Below, in pieces: positions 32,766 through 41,252 of a DNA stretch of 64,000 bases. Made by a program: the position numbers and the translations under genes. The stretch is from Leifsonia sp. ku-ls (GTDB lineage Bacteria > Actinomycetota > Actinomycetes > Actinomycetales > Microbacteriaceae). The first letter of the stretch is position 1. Every line of letters starts with the position of its first letter. The stretch spans positions 195,702 through 259,701 of the forward strand of contig QKXI01000006.1 of NCBI GenBank assembly GCA_003367665.1, written 5' to 3'. The notes under the pieces were generated by a model. The model was not told the origin of the DNA, searched no databases, and saw only the letters and a list, made by a program, of their open reading frames with translations.

Positions 32766-34619
32766 CTAGCCGATGAGCGACGGGCGCAGGTCGCGCAGGG
32801 TGCGGAAGTGCGTCATCCGGGTGACGCCGATGGCCGCGATGAGCAGTGCGATCAGCATCCAGAGCGCGAGCACGCCGGCGTCCGCCCAGGCCGTCGCGGG
32901 GTTGCCGCCGTACATCAGCTGCCGGATGCCGTCGACCGCGTACGACATGGGCAGCACGTGGTGCAGCGCGGCCAGCGGTCCTGGCAGGGTCTGCCAGGGG
33001 AACGTGCCGCCCGCGGTCACCAGCTGCAGCACCATGAGCACGAGCCCGAGGAACTGCCCGACGCTGCCGAGCCAGACGTTGAGCGCGAGGATGATCGCCG
33101 CGAACGTGACTGACGCGAGACCCATCAGGCCGTACATCCCGAGCGGGTTGTCGATGCGGAAGCCGAGCGCGCCCGCGACGATGGCGAACAGCCCGATCAT
33201 CTGCACGGCGCCGAGCAGGCCCGGCGTGAGCCAGCCCGCGAGCGTGATCTTGAACGGCGAGTGCAGCGCGGTGATGGCGCGGCGCGAGACCGGCTTGACG
33301 ATGAGGAAGAGCGCGTAGATGCCGATCCAGGCGGCCAGCGCGACGAAGAACGGCGCGAGGCCGGCGCCGTAGGTGCCTGCGGAGGTGATCGAGTCGTTCT
33401 TCAGGTTCACCGGGTCGGCGATGGTCGACGCCTGCTTCTTCTGCAGGGCGGGGGAGTTGTCCGGGATGCGGTCGACGCCCGACTTCAGCCCGTCGCGCAG
33501 CTGCGCGGTGCCGTCGTGGAGGGTCGTCAGCCCGTCGCGGAGCTGGGCCGCGCCGGTCGCCGCGGTGGATGCTCCCGACGCCAGCTGCCCGGCGCCCGCG
33601 GCCGCCTGCTGCGACCCGGAGGCGACCTGCGACGCGCCGCTCGCCACCTGTCCCGCGCCGGACGCGAGCTGGTCGATCTGGCCGACGGCGCCCTGGATCT
33701 GGCTGTTGCCGGACTGCACGGTGCCGTCGATCTGCGTGAGCGCCGACTGCACGCGCTCGATGACGGCCGGGTCCACCCCGCGCGCCTGCAGATCGGCGAT
33801 CAGCTGCTGCCCGGCGGCCGGAGCCTGCGCGGCGATCTGCGCCGCGGCCGTCCCCGCCTCGTTCGCCTTCGCCGCGAGCTGCTGGTTGCCGGCCGCGACC
33901 TGCGCGGCGCCGTCGCTGACCTGCTGGGCGCCGGAGGCCAGCTCGCCGAGCTTGCTCGCCAGCTCCTGCGACCCGGAGGCCAGTTGCGCCGTGCCGTCGG
34001 CCAGCTGCGAGGCGCCGGACTGCGCGCTGGCGCTGCCGTCGACGAGCTTCTGGGCGCCGTCCTCCGCGGTCACGAGGTTGGAGCGGATGTCGGCCAGCCC
34101 GAGCAGGAACTGCTTGGCCGCCTGCTCGTTGACCTGCTTGACGATGGAGGTGCGGATCTTCTCGGCCGCCTGGGTGCCGATGGTCGAGGCCAGGTAGCTG
34201 TTCGTGTCGTTCGTGGTCAGGGTCACCACGGCGCGGTGCGGGTCGGTGCCGGAGGCGGAGGCCAGGGCCGAGGAGAAGTCCTTCGGGAAGGTGATGCTGA
34301 AGTCGTACTTGGAGTCGTCGACGCCGCTCGCGGCCGACCCCGACTCCACCCGGTGCCACTGGAACGAGCCGTCCTCGATGAGCTGCTGGGCGACGTCGTC
34401 GCCGTAGTTGACGGTCTTGCCGTCGACCGTGGTGCCGGTGTCGTCCACCACGATGGCCGCGGGGATGCGGTCGAGGTTCGCGTACGGGTTCTGGTTGGCC
34501 CACAGGTACAGGCCGCCGTAGAGCACCGGGACGCACATCAGTGCGATGAGCGCCACGATGGACATCGGGCTGGCCGTGAGGCGGCGGAACTCCGCCGCGA
34601 TCATCTGCGGGATCTTCAT
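32766..34619 (-). CDS. YhgE/Pip family membrane protein
   Basis: A 617-residue protein of the YhgE/Pip (phage infection protein) group within the ABC-2 permease clan. Layout: first helix at about 18-40 (IVALIALMCVPVLYGGLYLW), an exterior alpha/beta part, a long helical region at about 180-390 made of Ala/Ser/Gly/Gln repeats such as QLASGAGQVASGASQVASG, and five C-terminal helices. The repeats should form an extended coiled structure outside the membrane. Members are linked to export or to type VII-like envelope functions. The start overlaps the stop of the degenerate ABC-like gene as ATGA; together with the TetR they form a three-gene operon. Confidence 0.88.
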   Translation of the reverse strand: MKIPQMIAAEFRRLTASPMSIVALIALMCVPVLYGGLYLWANQNPYANLDRIPAAIVVDDTGTTVDGKTVNYGDDVAQQLIEDGSFQWHRVESGSAASGVDDSKYDFSITFPKDFSSALASASGTDPHRAVVTLTTNDTNSYLASTIGTQAAEKIRTSIVKQVNEQAAKQFLLGLADIRSNLVTAEDGAQKLVDGSASAQSGASQLADGTAQLASGSQELASKLGELASGAQQVSDGAAQVAAGNQQLAAKANEAGTAAAQIAAQAPAAGQQLIADLQARGVDPAVIERVQSALTQIDGTVQSGNSQIQGAVGQIDQLASGAGQVASGASQVASGSQQAAAGAGQLASGASTAATGAAQLRDGLTTLHDGTAQLRDGLKSGVDRIPDNSPALQKKQASTIADPVNLKNDSITSAGTYGAGLAPFFVALAAWIGIYALFLIVKPVSRRAITALHSPFKITLAGWLTPGLLGAVQMIGLFAIVAGALGFRIDNPLGMYGLMGLASVTFAAIILALNVWLGSVGQFLGLVLMVLQLVTAGGTFPWQTLPGPLAALHHVLPMSYAVDGIRQLMYGGNPATAWADAGVLALWMLIALLIAAIGVTRMTHFRTLRDLRPSLIG

Positions 34620-35299
34620 GCTGTCTCCACGATCTGGTCCGGGAGATCGTCGGTGTCGTCCCGGCCGGGGTCTTCGTCGAACGTGTCTGGGCCCGTCTCA
34701 TCCATCCGGGAGACGAGGGATGCCGCGGCGATCGCGGCGGCGGAAGCGTCGCCGGCGACGACGAGCACGGCCTTGTCGCGGCCGGCGAGTTCGCGCGCGA
34801 AGCGCCACCACTCGACCGGGTCGCCGCCGTGGCGGTCGGGCGACACGATCACGAGCGCGTCGACGCCCTTGCGCAGCAGGGCGAGCTCGGCGAGCAGGCG
34901 GATGCGCACCGTCGGCGGCACCGTGCCGATCGCGTGCCGCGACCACTCCGCGGCGCCCAGCTCGCGCAGTGTGCGGCCGACGGCGATGGGATGCGAGGCG
35001 CGGCCCGCGAACATCAGCTCCTCGGCGACGATGCCCGCGACCGTGACGTCCGCGGCCGGCTCTGACACGTCCGGGGCGTCGACGAGGGCGATCCGGCGGC
35101 GCATCGCGGAGTAGTCGGTGGCGCCGTCGATCGTCACGCTTCCGGTGTCCGGGCGCATCCGGCCGGAGGCGATCAGCCCGAGCACGGTCGGTCGCTGCTC
35201 GGTCTCCGCGCGGGCGAGGGTGGCGCGCCCGGTCTCGAAGCCGGCGGTGGTCTCCGGCAGTGCCGCGCCCTTGCCGACGCGGTCGAGGACGACCTTCAT
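34616..35299 (-). CDS. Degenerate ABC ATPase-like protein, YhgE partner
   Basis: A 227-residue protein that aligns in outline with ABC ATP-binding domains: LGLIASGRMRPDTGSVTIDG is the stretch that normally follows Walker A, then MRRRIALVDAPDVSEP (Q-loop position) and VDALVIVSPDRHGG (Walker B position). But no GxxGxGK[ST] P-loop exists, the LSGGQ signature is replaced by GTVPPTVRIRLLAELAL, and the Walker B acid and switch His are not in place. It should therefore not hydrolyse ATP. The tail is acidic. The start ATG at 35299 overlaps the TetR stop by 4 nt, and the stop overlaps the YhgE start. Inference: a structural or regulatory pseudo-ATPase for the membrane protein. Confidence 0.72.
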   Translation of the reverse strand: MKVVLDRVGKGAALPETTAGFETGRATLARAETEQRPTVLGLIASGRMRPDTGSVTIDGATDYSAMRRRIALVDAPDVSEPAADVTVAGIVAEELMFAGRASHPIAVGRTLRELGAAEWSRHAIGTVPPTVRIRLLAELALLRKGVDALVIVSPDRHGGDPVEWWRFARELAGRDKAVLVVAGDASAAAIAAASLVSRMDETGPDTFDEDPGRDDTDDLPDQIVETA

Positions 35300-35946
35300 C
35301 GGGCCTCCCCTCCCTCGGTCGCCGAGAACGCCAACTCGGGGGTCGAGGCGATCAGCTCGCCCGCCTCCCGCCAGCCGAGCCCGGCGGCGCTGAGGCCGGC
35401 CAGCATGACCAGCCGGTGGCCCGCCTCCGGCGTCAGGCGCGCGCGGGTGGCCTCGTCGAGCACCGACACCGCGGCGTTCTCGATCAGCCGGGTGACCGTC
35501 TCGCGGTCGAGGTCGGTGCGGATGCGGCCGGTCTCCATCCCGCGCTGCACGGTCTCGCGCAGCCGCTCGCGCGCGGGGTCGAGCGCGGTGCCGACCATGG
35601 CCCTGTGCGGCCCGCGCACGGCGAGGGCCGCGCTGACGCGCACGTGCTCGACCTCGGCCCAGAGGGTCGCCCCGAACAGGGCGATCTCGACGAGCGGGTC
35701 GGGGTGCGACACCGGGTCGAGCAGGGCGGCGAGGCGGCGGGCGCCGCGGGTGAACACCTCGACCAGCAGCTCGTCGCGCGTGGCGAAGTGCCCGTAGACG
35801 GCGCGGCGGCTGAGGCCGGCGCGCGCGGCGATGCTCTCGAGCGACGCGTCGATGTCCTCGTTGAGCGCGGCGGCCGCGGCGCCGAGGAGGGCCTCGCGGT
35901 TCGCTGTGGCGTCGCGCCGCGGGGCGCGGGTGGTTTCGGTGGGCAT
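35296..35946 (-). CDS. TetR family regulator of the YhgE operon
   Basis: A 216-residue TetR-type repressor. The N-terminal helix-turn-helix reads [20 protein letters not shown] at about 41-60, followed by [10 protein letters not shown]; the rest is the all-helical ligand and dimer domain. The ATG at 35946 is chosen because it is preceded by TACACT (35953-35958) at 6 nt and because it begins a normal-length TetR. A 20-bp palindrome overlaps the -35 position, so the gene probably represses itself and the two downstream genes. ATGA overlap with the pseudo-ATPase gene. Confidence 0.9.
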   Translation of the reverse strand: MPTETTRAPRRDATANREALLGAAAAALNEDIDASLESIAARAGLSRRAVYGHFATRDELLVEVFTRGARRLAALLDPVSHPDPLVEIALFGATLWAEVEHVRVSAALAVRGPHRAMVGTALDPARERLRETVQRGMETGRIRTDLDRETVTRLIENAAVSVLDEATRARLTPEAGHRLVMLAGLSAAGLGWREAGELIASTPELAFSATEGGEAR

Positions 35947-35952
35947 GCGTCC

Positions 35953-35985
35953 AGTGTACGCCCTTCTTGCACACTTGTGTGCAAG
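35953..35985 (-). promoter_or_regulatory. TetR operator palindrome and promoter of the YhgE operon
   Basis: CTTGCACAC (35966-35974) and GTGTGCAAG (35977-35985) form perfect 9-bp arms around a 2-nt centre. On the minus strand the TACACT -10 box (35953-35958) lies just downstream, with 6 nt to the TetR ATG, so the operator covers the -35 region. On the plus strand it is close to a possible purA -10 (TAGGAT, 36000-36005), so purA might be affected too. Confidence 0.75.
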
Positions 35986-36064
35986 TTCTTGGTGCGCGAT
36001 AGGATCGAGTGCGACGGTCGTCCGCGTGGCGCCGACGCGTTCCACCCATGGAGAGGACTCAAAC

Positions 36065-37351
36065 GTGCCCGCGATCGTGATCATCGGCGCCCAGTGGGGC
36101 GATGAAGGCAAAGGCAAGGCGACCGACGTCCTCGGCAGCCGCATCGACTACGTGGTCAAGTTCAACGGCGGCAACAACGCCGGCCACACGGTCGTCATCG
36201 GAGACGAGAAGTACGCCCTCCACCTGCTGCCCTCCGGCATCCTCACCGAGGGCGTCACGCCGGTCATCGCGAACGGCGTCGTCGTCGACATCGAGGTCCT
36301 GTTCGAGGAGCTGGACGCGCTGGTCGCGCGCGGCGTCGACGTCTCCCGCCTCAAGGTCAGCTCCAACGCGCACGTCATCACGTCGTACCACCGCACCATC
36401 GACAAGGTCACGGAGCGCTTCCTCGGCAAGCGCCAGATCGGCACCACCGGTCGCGGCATCGGCCCCACCTACGCCGACAAGATCAACCGGGTCGGCATCC
36501 GCATCCAAGATCTGTTCGACGAGAACATCCTGCGGCAGAAGGTGGAGGGCGCGCTCGACCAGAAGAACCACCTGCTGGTGAAGGTCTACAACCGCCGCGC
36601 GATCGGCGTCGACGAGGTCGTGGACCAGCTGCTCGCCTACGCGGAGCGCCTGCGCCCGATGGTCGTCGACAGCTCGCTGCTGCTCCACCAGGCGCTGGAG
36701 GAGGGCAAGTACGTCCTGTTCGAGGGCGGCCAGGCCACCATGCTCGACGTGGACCACGGCACCTACCCGTTCGTCACGTCCTCCAACTCGACCGCCGGGG
36801 GAGCCGCGACCGGCTCGGGGATCGGCCCGAACCGCATCGACCGCGTGATCGGCATCGTGAAGGCGTACACCACGCGCGTCGGCGCCGGCCCGTTCCCGAC
36901 CGAGCTGTTCGACGAGTGGGGCGAGTTCCTGCGCGAGCGCGGCTTCGAGTTCGGCACCACGACCGGCCGTCCGCGCCGCACCGGCTGGTACGACGCACCG
37001 GTCGCGCGGTACACCGCCCGCATCAACGGCGTCACCGACTTCGTGCTGACCAAGCTCGACACCCTGACCGGCATCGAGCGCATCCCGGTCGCGGTGGCCT
37101 ACGACGTCGACGGCGTGCGCCACGACGAGGTGCCCGCGTCGCAGAGCGACTTCCACCACGCGAAGCCGATCTACGAGGAGTTCCCCGGCTGGACGGAGGA
37201 CATCTCCGGCGCCCGCAGCTTCGACGACCTGCCGAAGAACGCGCAGGACTACGTGCTCGCCCTGGAGCGCCTCTCCGGCGCCCGCATCTCCGCGATCGGC
37301 GTCGGCCCCGCCCGCGACCAGATCGTCGTGCGCCACGACCTCATCGACTGA
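36065..37351 (+). CDS. purA: Adenylosuccinate synthetase
   Basis: A 428-residue GTP-dependent enzyme that joins IMP and aspartate on the way to AMP. The N-terminal P-loop-like [14 protein letters not shown] (about 7-20) and [11 protein letters not shown] are diagnostic, [14 protein letters not shown] is the IMP-binding stretch, and [21 protein letters not shown] follows. Length is standard. The GTG at 36065 has GAGAGG upstream and gives the usual start [11 protein letters not shown]. The gene is alone on its strand, divergent from the TetR operon, and ends before a long palindromic repeat. Confidence 0.97.
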   Translation: MPAIVIIGAQWGDEGKGKATDVLGSRIDYVVKFNGGNNAGHTVVIGDEKYALHLLPSGILTEGVTPVIANGVVVDIEVLFEELDALVARGVDVSRLKVSSNAHVITSYHRTIDKVTERFLGKRQIGTTGRGIGPTYADKINRVGIRIQDLFDENILRQKVEGALDQKNHLLVKVYNRRAIGVDEVVDQLLAYAERLRPMVVDSSLLLHQALEEGKYVLFEGGQATMLDVDHGTYPFVTSSNSTAGGAATGSGIGPNRIDRVIGIVKAYTTRVGAGPFPTELFDEWGEFLRERGFEFGTTTGRPRRTGWYDAPVARYTARINGVTDFVLTKLDTLTGIERIPVAVAYDVDGVRHDEVPASQSDFHHAKPIYEEFPGWTEDISGARSFDDLPKNAQDYVLALERLSGARISAIGVGPARDQIVVRHDLID

Positions 37352-37377
37352 CCGACCCCGCCCCCCGCTTCGCGCGC

Positions 37378-37434
37378 CGAGTGGTGACAAAACGCGGCGA
37401 CTCGACCCGAGTCGCCGCGTTTTGTCACCACTCG
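37378..37434. repeat. 27-bp perfect inverted repeat at convergent gene ends
   Basis: Two 27-bp arms (37378-37404 and 37408-37434) match perfectly around a 3-nt loop, between purA and the convergent oxidoreductase gene. The arm begins CGAGTGGTGACAAAACGCGG. A very similar sequence recurs at 39060. The hairpin would terminate both genes; its shared core with the other copies shows it belongs to a repeat family and is not only a terminator. Confidence 0.85.
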
Positions 37435-37447
37435 GGCGCGTGCCCGG

Positions 37448-38404
37448 TCACGGGGTGAGGACGATCCGTCCGAAGACGGTTCCGTCGTCCATCCGGCGGT
37501 GCGCCTCGGCGGCGTCGGCGAGCGGGAGCACGTCGTCCACCACGGCGTGGAGCTCGCCGCGCGCGGCGGCCTGCAGCAGCTCCTCGCGCACGCGGTTGCG
37601 GCGGTCGACGGGGACGCTGTCGAGGCTGAACGCCGCGAACGAGCGCGACAGCCGGAACGAGCGCAGCAGCGCCTGCCCGAAGTCCGGCGGCGGGAAGCCG
37701 GCGATCGCGCCCACCAGGACGTATCGCCCGTTCGGTCCGAGCCGGTCGACGAACGCGGGGACGTCGGGGCCGCCCACGACGTCCAGGATCACGTCCACGG
37801 TCTCCGGCATCCCCACGCCGTCGCCGGCGCGGTCGAGCACGTGGGTCGCGCCGTGCTCGCGCAGACGCCGCCCGCGCTCGGCCGAGGAGGTCGTCGCCGC
37901 GACCACGCCCGCGCCGGCCCGCGTGGCCAGCTCGATCGCGGCGATGCCGATGCTGCCGGCGCCGCCGCGGACGAGCAGCGACTCGCCCGGCGCGAGGCGC
38001 CCGTGCGCGAGCGCGAAGTGCGCGACGGTGGCCGCGCTCCCCAGGGCGACCGCGTCGATGGCGGAGAGGGCGTCCGGGAGGGGCGTCAGGTCGGCGACGC
38101 CGGCCACGGCGAGCTCGGCGTAGCCTCCGGAGATCCCGGTGAACGCCCACACCCGACGGCCGAGCCAGGACGGGTCGACCCCGTCGCCGAGCGCGACGAC
38201 GGTGCCGGCGACCTCGCTGCCGGGGACCATCCCCGGTTCGGTGGCGAGACCGATGGTGCCGCGGCGGATGACCGCGTCCACCCCGCCGACGCCGGCGGCC
38301 TCCGTGCGCACGACGACCTGGCCGGGCCCAGCGACGGGCTCCGGACGCTCGACGAGCGACATCCGGCCCGGGCTCCCGAACTCCTCGATGACGATGACCT
38401 TCAC
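37448..38404 (-). CDS. Zinc-independent quinone oxidoreductase / MDR family alcohol dehydrogenase-like
   Basis: A 318-residue medium-chain dehydrogenase/reductase of the quinone oxidoreductase branch. It starts MKVIVIEEFGSPGRMSLVERPEP, has the conserved GVGGVDAVIRRG turn, PGMVPGSEVAGTVVALG and the nucleotide-binding VRGGAGSIGIAAIELA. The zinc-binding Cys and His of true alcohol dehydrogenases are absent, so it likely reduces quinones or enones with NADPH. The GTG at 38404 follows GGAGGAAGA. It is divergent from a TetR gene 42 nt away, which probably controls it. Confidence 0.92.
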   Translation of the reverse strand: MKVIVIEEFGSPGRMSLVERPEPVAGPGQVVVRTEAAGVGGVDAVIRRGTIGLATEPGMVPGSEVAGTVVALGDGVDPSWLGRRVWAFTGISGGYAELAVAGVADLTPLPDALSAIDAVALGSAATVAHFALAHGRLAPGESLLVRGGAGSIGIAAIELATRAGAGVVAATTSSAERGRRLREHGATHVLDRAGDGVGMPETVDVILDVVGGPDVPAFVDRLGPNGRYVLVGAIAGFPPPDFGQALLRSFRLSRSFAAFSLDSVPVDRRNRVREELLQAAARGELHAVVDDVLPLADAAEAHRRMDDGTVFGRIVLTP

Positions 38405-38431
38405 TCTTCCTCCTGACGCTCCGGCGGTGAC

Positions 38432-38437
38432 TACACT
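38432..38437 (+). promoter_or_regulatory. -10 box of TetR promoter
   Basis: TACACT with 9 nt to the GTG at 38447, in the 42-nt gap between the oxidoreductase and the TetR gene. Confidence 0.4.
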
Positions 38438-38446
38438 CGGACGGTA

Positions 38447-39073
38447 GTGGACGCCCCCGTCCGGTTTCAGGAAGTGGAACAGGTGACCGCGGAGATGACT
38501 CGGCTACGCGTGGACGCGCGGGAGAACCGCGACCGCATCCTGGCCGCCGCGAGCGAGCTCTTCGCGGAACGCGGGCTGGACGTCGGCATGCGCGACGTCG
38601 CGCGCAGGGCGGGCGTGGGGCCGGCGACCCTGTACCGCCGCTTCCCGACCAGGCAGGCGCTGATCGACGAGGCGCTCGCCGCCGAGTTCGACGCGTGCCG
38701 GCGCATCGTGGAGGACGCCTGCGCCGAGCAGGACGCCTGGCGCGGCTTCAGCGTCGCCATCCGGCGGCTGATGGTGCTCAATGCGCGCAACCGCGGCCTG
38801 GTGGATGCGCTGGTCTCGACGGTGCCGCCCTCCGCGCTCGCGGAGCACCGCCGCGACCTGCTGCAGCAGCTCGCCGGCGTCGCGCGGCGCGCTCAGGAGG
38901 ACGGCGACCTGCGGCCCGACTTCGTGCCGAGCGACCTCATCCTCGTCCTCTCCGCGGCCCGCGGAGTCTCCGCCCCGGCGCCGCAACGGGAGCACGCCGC
39001 CACCCGTTTCGCGGAGCTCGCCCTCGACGCGCTTCGCGCCCATCCCGCGCCCGCCGCGTCGAGTGGTGAGTAA
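38447..39073 (+). CDS. TetR family regulator, divergent from oxidoreductase
   Basis: A 208-residue TetR protein with a helix-turn-helix at about 40-60 (MRDVARRAGVGPATLYRRFP) and a leading RENRDRILAAASELFAERG. The first 20 residues are longer than usual; translation could instead begin at an internal ATG (MTRLRVDARENRD). Its divergence from the quinone oxidoreductase suggests it regulates that gene. The last codons and the TAA stop lie inside a copy of the palindromic repeat family (39060-39080). Confidence 0.88.
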   Translation: MDAPVRFQEVEQVTAEMTRLRVDARENRDRILAAASELFAERGLDVGMRDVARRAGVGPATLYRRFPTRQALIDEALAAEFDACRRIVEDACAEQDAWRGFSVAIRRLMVLNARNRGLVDALVSTVPPSALAEHRRDLLQQLAGVARRAQEDGDLRPDFVPSDLILVLSAARGVSAPAPQREHAATRFAELALDALRAHPAPAASSGE

Positions 39074-39116
39074 ACGCGGCTGTTCGGGCCGAGTGGTGAC
39101 GTCTGGTCACCACTCG
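39060..39116. repeat. Palindromic repeat family copy at convergent TetR gene ends
   Basis: Copy A (39060-39080) begins CGAGTGGTGAGTAAACGCGG, matching 18 of 20 positions of the arm at 37378. Copy B (39090-39100) starts CGAGTGGTGAC and pairs perfectly with 39106-39116 across a 5-nt loop. The TAA stop of the plus-strand TetR (39071-39073) and the TGA stop of the minus-strand TetR (39107-39109) both fall inside repeat sequence, so the repeat supplies the final codons of both genes. Confidence 0.8.
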
Positions 39117-39721
39117 CCGGGGGCGGAGAGACGCGCGAGGAGCAGCTGCACGGCGTCGCGATAGAGGTCGTCGGCGGTCTGGGCGGCGAAGTAGTCGGAC
39201 ACGCTGCGCGCGACGAGGGGGAAGCGGCGCCGGAACTCGGGCTCCAGCTCCGCCGACGGCGGCGCGTCCGGCCCCTGCTCGGCCAGCACGTGGCCGAGCG
39301 CGTAGCGGGTGGCCGCCAGCATCAGGAGCCACGCGTGGCGCTCGTCGACCCCGTCGGCGAGGAGCCGGCGCATGCCGAGCTCGACGAACTCGGCGCGGCG
39401 GAGCGAGTCATGCGCTCCGGAGACGATGCGGGCCCCGTCGCGGTGGGCGAGCATCGCGTCGCGCAGGGTGACGAGCGCGGCGAGCATCCACTCGTCGGTC
39501 GGCTGCGCGTCGTCGAGGCGGGAGAGGCCGTCGAGCGCCTCGCCCATGATGGCGTCGGAGACCGCGTCGAGCAGCGCCGACTTGTTCGGGAGGTGCCAGT
39601 ACAGCGTCGGCGCCTGCACGTCGAGCCGGGCGGCGAGGGTGCGGAGGCTGAGGCCGTCGAGTCCCTTCTCGTCGACCAGGCGGAGGGCCTCTTCGACGAT
39701 CTGCGTTCTGCTGAGTGCCAT
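39107..39721 (-). CDS. TetR family regulator of the DHA2 efflux pump
   Basis: A 204-residue TetR protein closely similar in outline to TetR class proteins with a TetR_C domain: LSRTQIVEEALRLVDEKG, then SLRTLAARLDVQAPTLYWHLP as helix-turn-helix (about 26-46). Such TetRs respond to drugs that the neighbouring pump exports. The ATG at 39721 follows AAGGG at a good distance; a start at 39760 would lie in the operator. It faces away from the DHA2 transporter gene across a twofold operator palindrome. Confidence 0.92.
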   Translation of the reverse strand: MALSRTQIVEEALRLVDEKGLDGLSLRTLAARLDVQAPTLYWHLPNKSALLDAVSDAIMGEALDGLSRLDDAQPTDEWMLAALVTLRDAMLAHRDGARIVSGAHDSLRRAEFVELGMRRLLADGVDERHAWLLMLAATRYALGHVLAEQGPDAPPSAELEPEFRRRFPLVARSVSDYFAAQTADDLYRDAVQLLLARLSAPGEW

Positions 39722-39741
39722 GGGCCCTTCTTGCGTCGTGA

Positions 39742-39784
39742 CTCTTACAGTGTTAGACATAGTACCGCTCTAACACTGTAAGAG
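39742..39784. promoter_or_regulatory. Double TetR operator between regulator and efflux pump
   Basis: Perfect 16-bp arms (39742-39757 and 39769-39784) around an 11-nt spacer. Each arm is itself a near-palindrome of the form TTACAGTGTTA, so there are probably two operator sites, one per promoter. TAACACTGTTA-like sequence is typical for this TetR group. The downstream arm reaches to within 11 nt of the transporter start. Confidence 0.8.
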
Positions 39785-39794
39785 AGGTCTGGAC

Positions 39795-41246
39795 ATGACA
39801 CTCGCGAACGCCACGCGCCGCACGCCGGCCACCCTGCGGGAGGCCTGGATCGCCCTGATCGGGCTCTCCGCCGTCTTCCTGTTCGAGATGCTCGACAACT
39901 CGGTGCTCAACGTCGCGCTCCCGACGATCGGACGCGACCTGCACGCCTCCACCACCGGCCTGCAGTGGGTAACCGGCGTCTACTCCGTGGTGTTCGGCGG
40001 CCTGATGCTGCTGTTCGGCGCGGTGGCCGACCGCGTCGGCCGACGCCGGGTGATGCTGGTCGGCCTCGTGCTGCTCGCCGCGGCGAGCCTCGCGACGCTC
40101 CTGGTCTCGAACGCCGGCGAGCTGATCGCGGTGCGCGCGGCGATGGGGGTGGCCGCGGCCATGACCACGCCGGGCTCGATCGCCCTCGCCTTCCGGCTGT
40201 TCGACGACGACGGCATCCGCGTACGCGCCATCAGCCTGATCTCGATGGTCGGCATCGTCGGACTCGCGGTCGGTCCGCTCGTCGGCGGCCTGGTCCTCGC
40301 CGTGGCCCCCTGGCAGGTGCTGCTCGTCGCCAACGCGCCGGTCGCGGCGCTCGCCTTCGTCGGCATCCTGGTCGGCGTGCCGAAGGACGACCCGGCCGGC
40401 CTGCACCCGGATCCGGTGGACGCGCTGGGCGGCGTGCTCGGGACGATCGCGATCGTCGGCGCGCTGCTCGTCCCGACGCTGTTCGTGGACGCGGGCGCGG
40501 CGGCCTGGCAACCCTGGGCCGTGGCCGGCCTCGCGGCCGCCGCCGCGCTGCTGTTCGTCTGGCGTGCCCGCACGGCACGGCACCCGCTCGTCGACCTGCG
40601 GCTGGTGGCCCAGCCGCTCGTTGCCGCCGGCCTCGCCTACAAGGTCGCCACCGCGCTCGCGCTTGCCGGCATGAGCTACCTGGTCACCCTCCAGCTCCAG
40701 CTCGGGTACGGCTGGCCGCCGGCCCTCGCGGCCCTCGGGATGCTGCCGCAGGTGGCCGTGCTGATCGCCCTGAGCCCGTTCGTCGAGCGGATCGTCGGGC
40801 GTCTCGGCTTCGACCGAACCGCGTGGCTGAGCGCGGCCGCCGTCGTGCTCGGGCTCGCGCTGTACGGGCTGCTGAACGGCGCCGGGTACGTCTGGGTCGC
40901 GGTCTCCCTCATGCTGGTGGCCGCGGGCATCCGGGTGAACGGGGTGGTCGCGGGCAACAACGTCCTGCGCGGGCTGCCGGAGAACCGCACCTCCATCGGA
41001 GCCGCACTGGTCGACACCGCCCAGGAGGTCGCGACCGGAGCCGGCATCGCGGCCACCGGCACCATCCTCGCGGCGGTGTTCACCGGGTCCATCGCGGCGG
41101 GCGGCTGGGACCGGCAGCAGTCGGACCAGTTCCACCTGGCCGTGACGGTGGCCGCCCTCGCGCTCGCCCTGGTCGCCGGCGCGCTCGCCGTCTGGGCGTT
41201 CACCCGCGGCCGACGCGGTCGGGAGACCGCGCCGGCCGGCGAGTGA
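39795..41246 (+). CDS. MFS drug efflux transporter, DHA2 (14-helix) family
   Basis: A 483-residue major facilitator with about 14 transmembrane helices. The DHA2 hallmark LDNSVLNVALPTIGRDLHAS is in helix 1 and GAVADRVGRRRVMLVG is motif A between helices 2 and 3. Members export drugs, dyes or metabolites in exchange for protons; substrate unknown. GAGAGG precedes the ATG at 39795. With the divergent TetR and the double operator it forms a complete inducible efflux unit. It ends 6 nt from the convergent acetyltransferase. Confidence 0.93.
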   Translation: MTLANATRRTPATLREAWIALIGLSAVFLFEMLDNSVLNVALPTIGRDLHASTTGLQWVTGVYSVVFGGLMLLFGAVADRVGRRRVMLVGLVLLAAASLATLLVSNAGELIAVRAAMGVAAAMTTPGSIALAFRLFDDDGIRVRAISLISMVGIVGLAVGPLVGGLVLAVAPWQVLLVANAPVAALAFVGILVGVPKDDPAGLHPDPVDALGGVLGTIAIVGALLVPTLFVDAGAAAWQPWAVAGLAAAAALLFVWRARTARHPLVDLRLVAQPLVAAGLAYKVATALALAGMSYLVTLQLQLGYGWPPALAALGMLPQVAVLIALSPFVERIVGRLGFDRTAWLSAAAVVLGLALYGLLNGAGYVWVAVSLMLVAAGIRVNGVVAGNNVLRGLPENRTSIGAALVDTAQEVATGAGIAATGTILAAVFTGSIAAGGWDRQQSDQFHLAVTVAALALALVAGALAVWAFTRGRRGRETAPAGE

Positions 41247-41252
41247 GCCCGT

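Noticed and set aside
34616-35299. Working ABC ATPase subunit
   Set aside because: No P-loop, no signature motif and no switch histidine are present.
37378-39116. Ends of an insertion sequence or MITE
   Set aside because: No transposase, target-site duplication or longer element between the copies; the genes between them are ordinary chromosomal genes. A dispersed palindromic repeat explains the data better.
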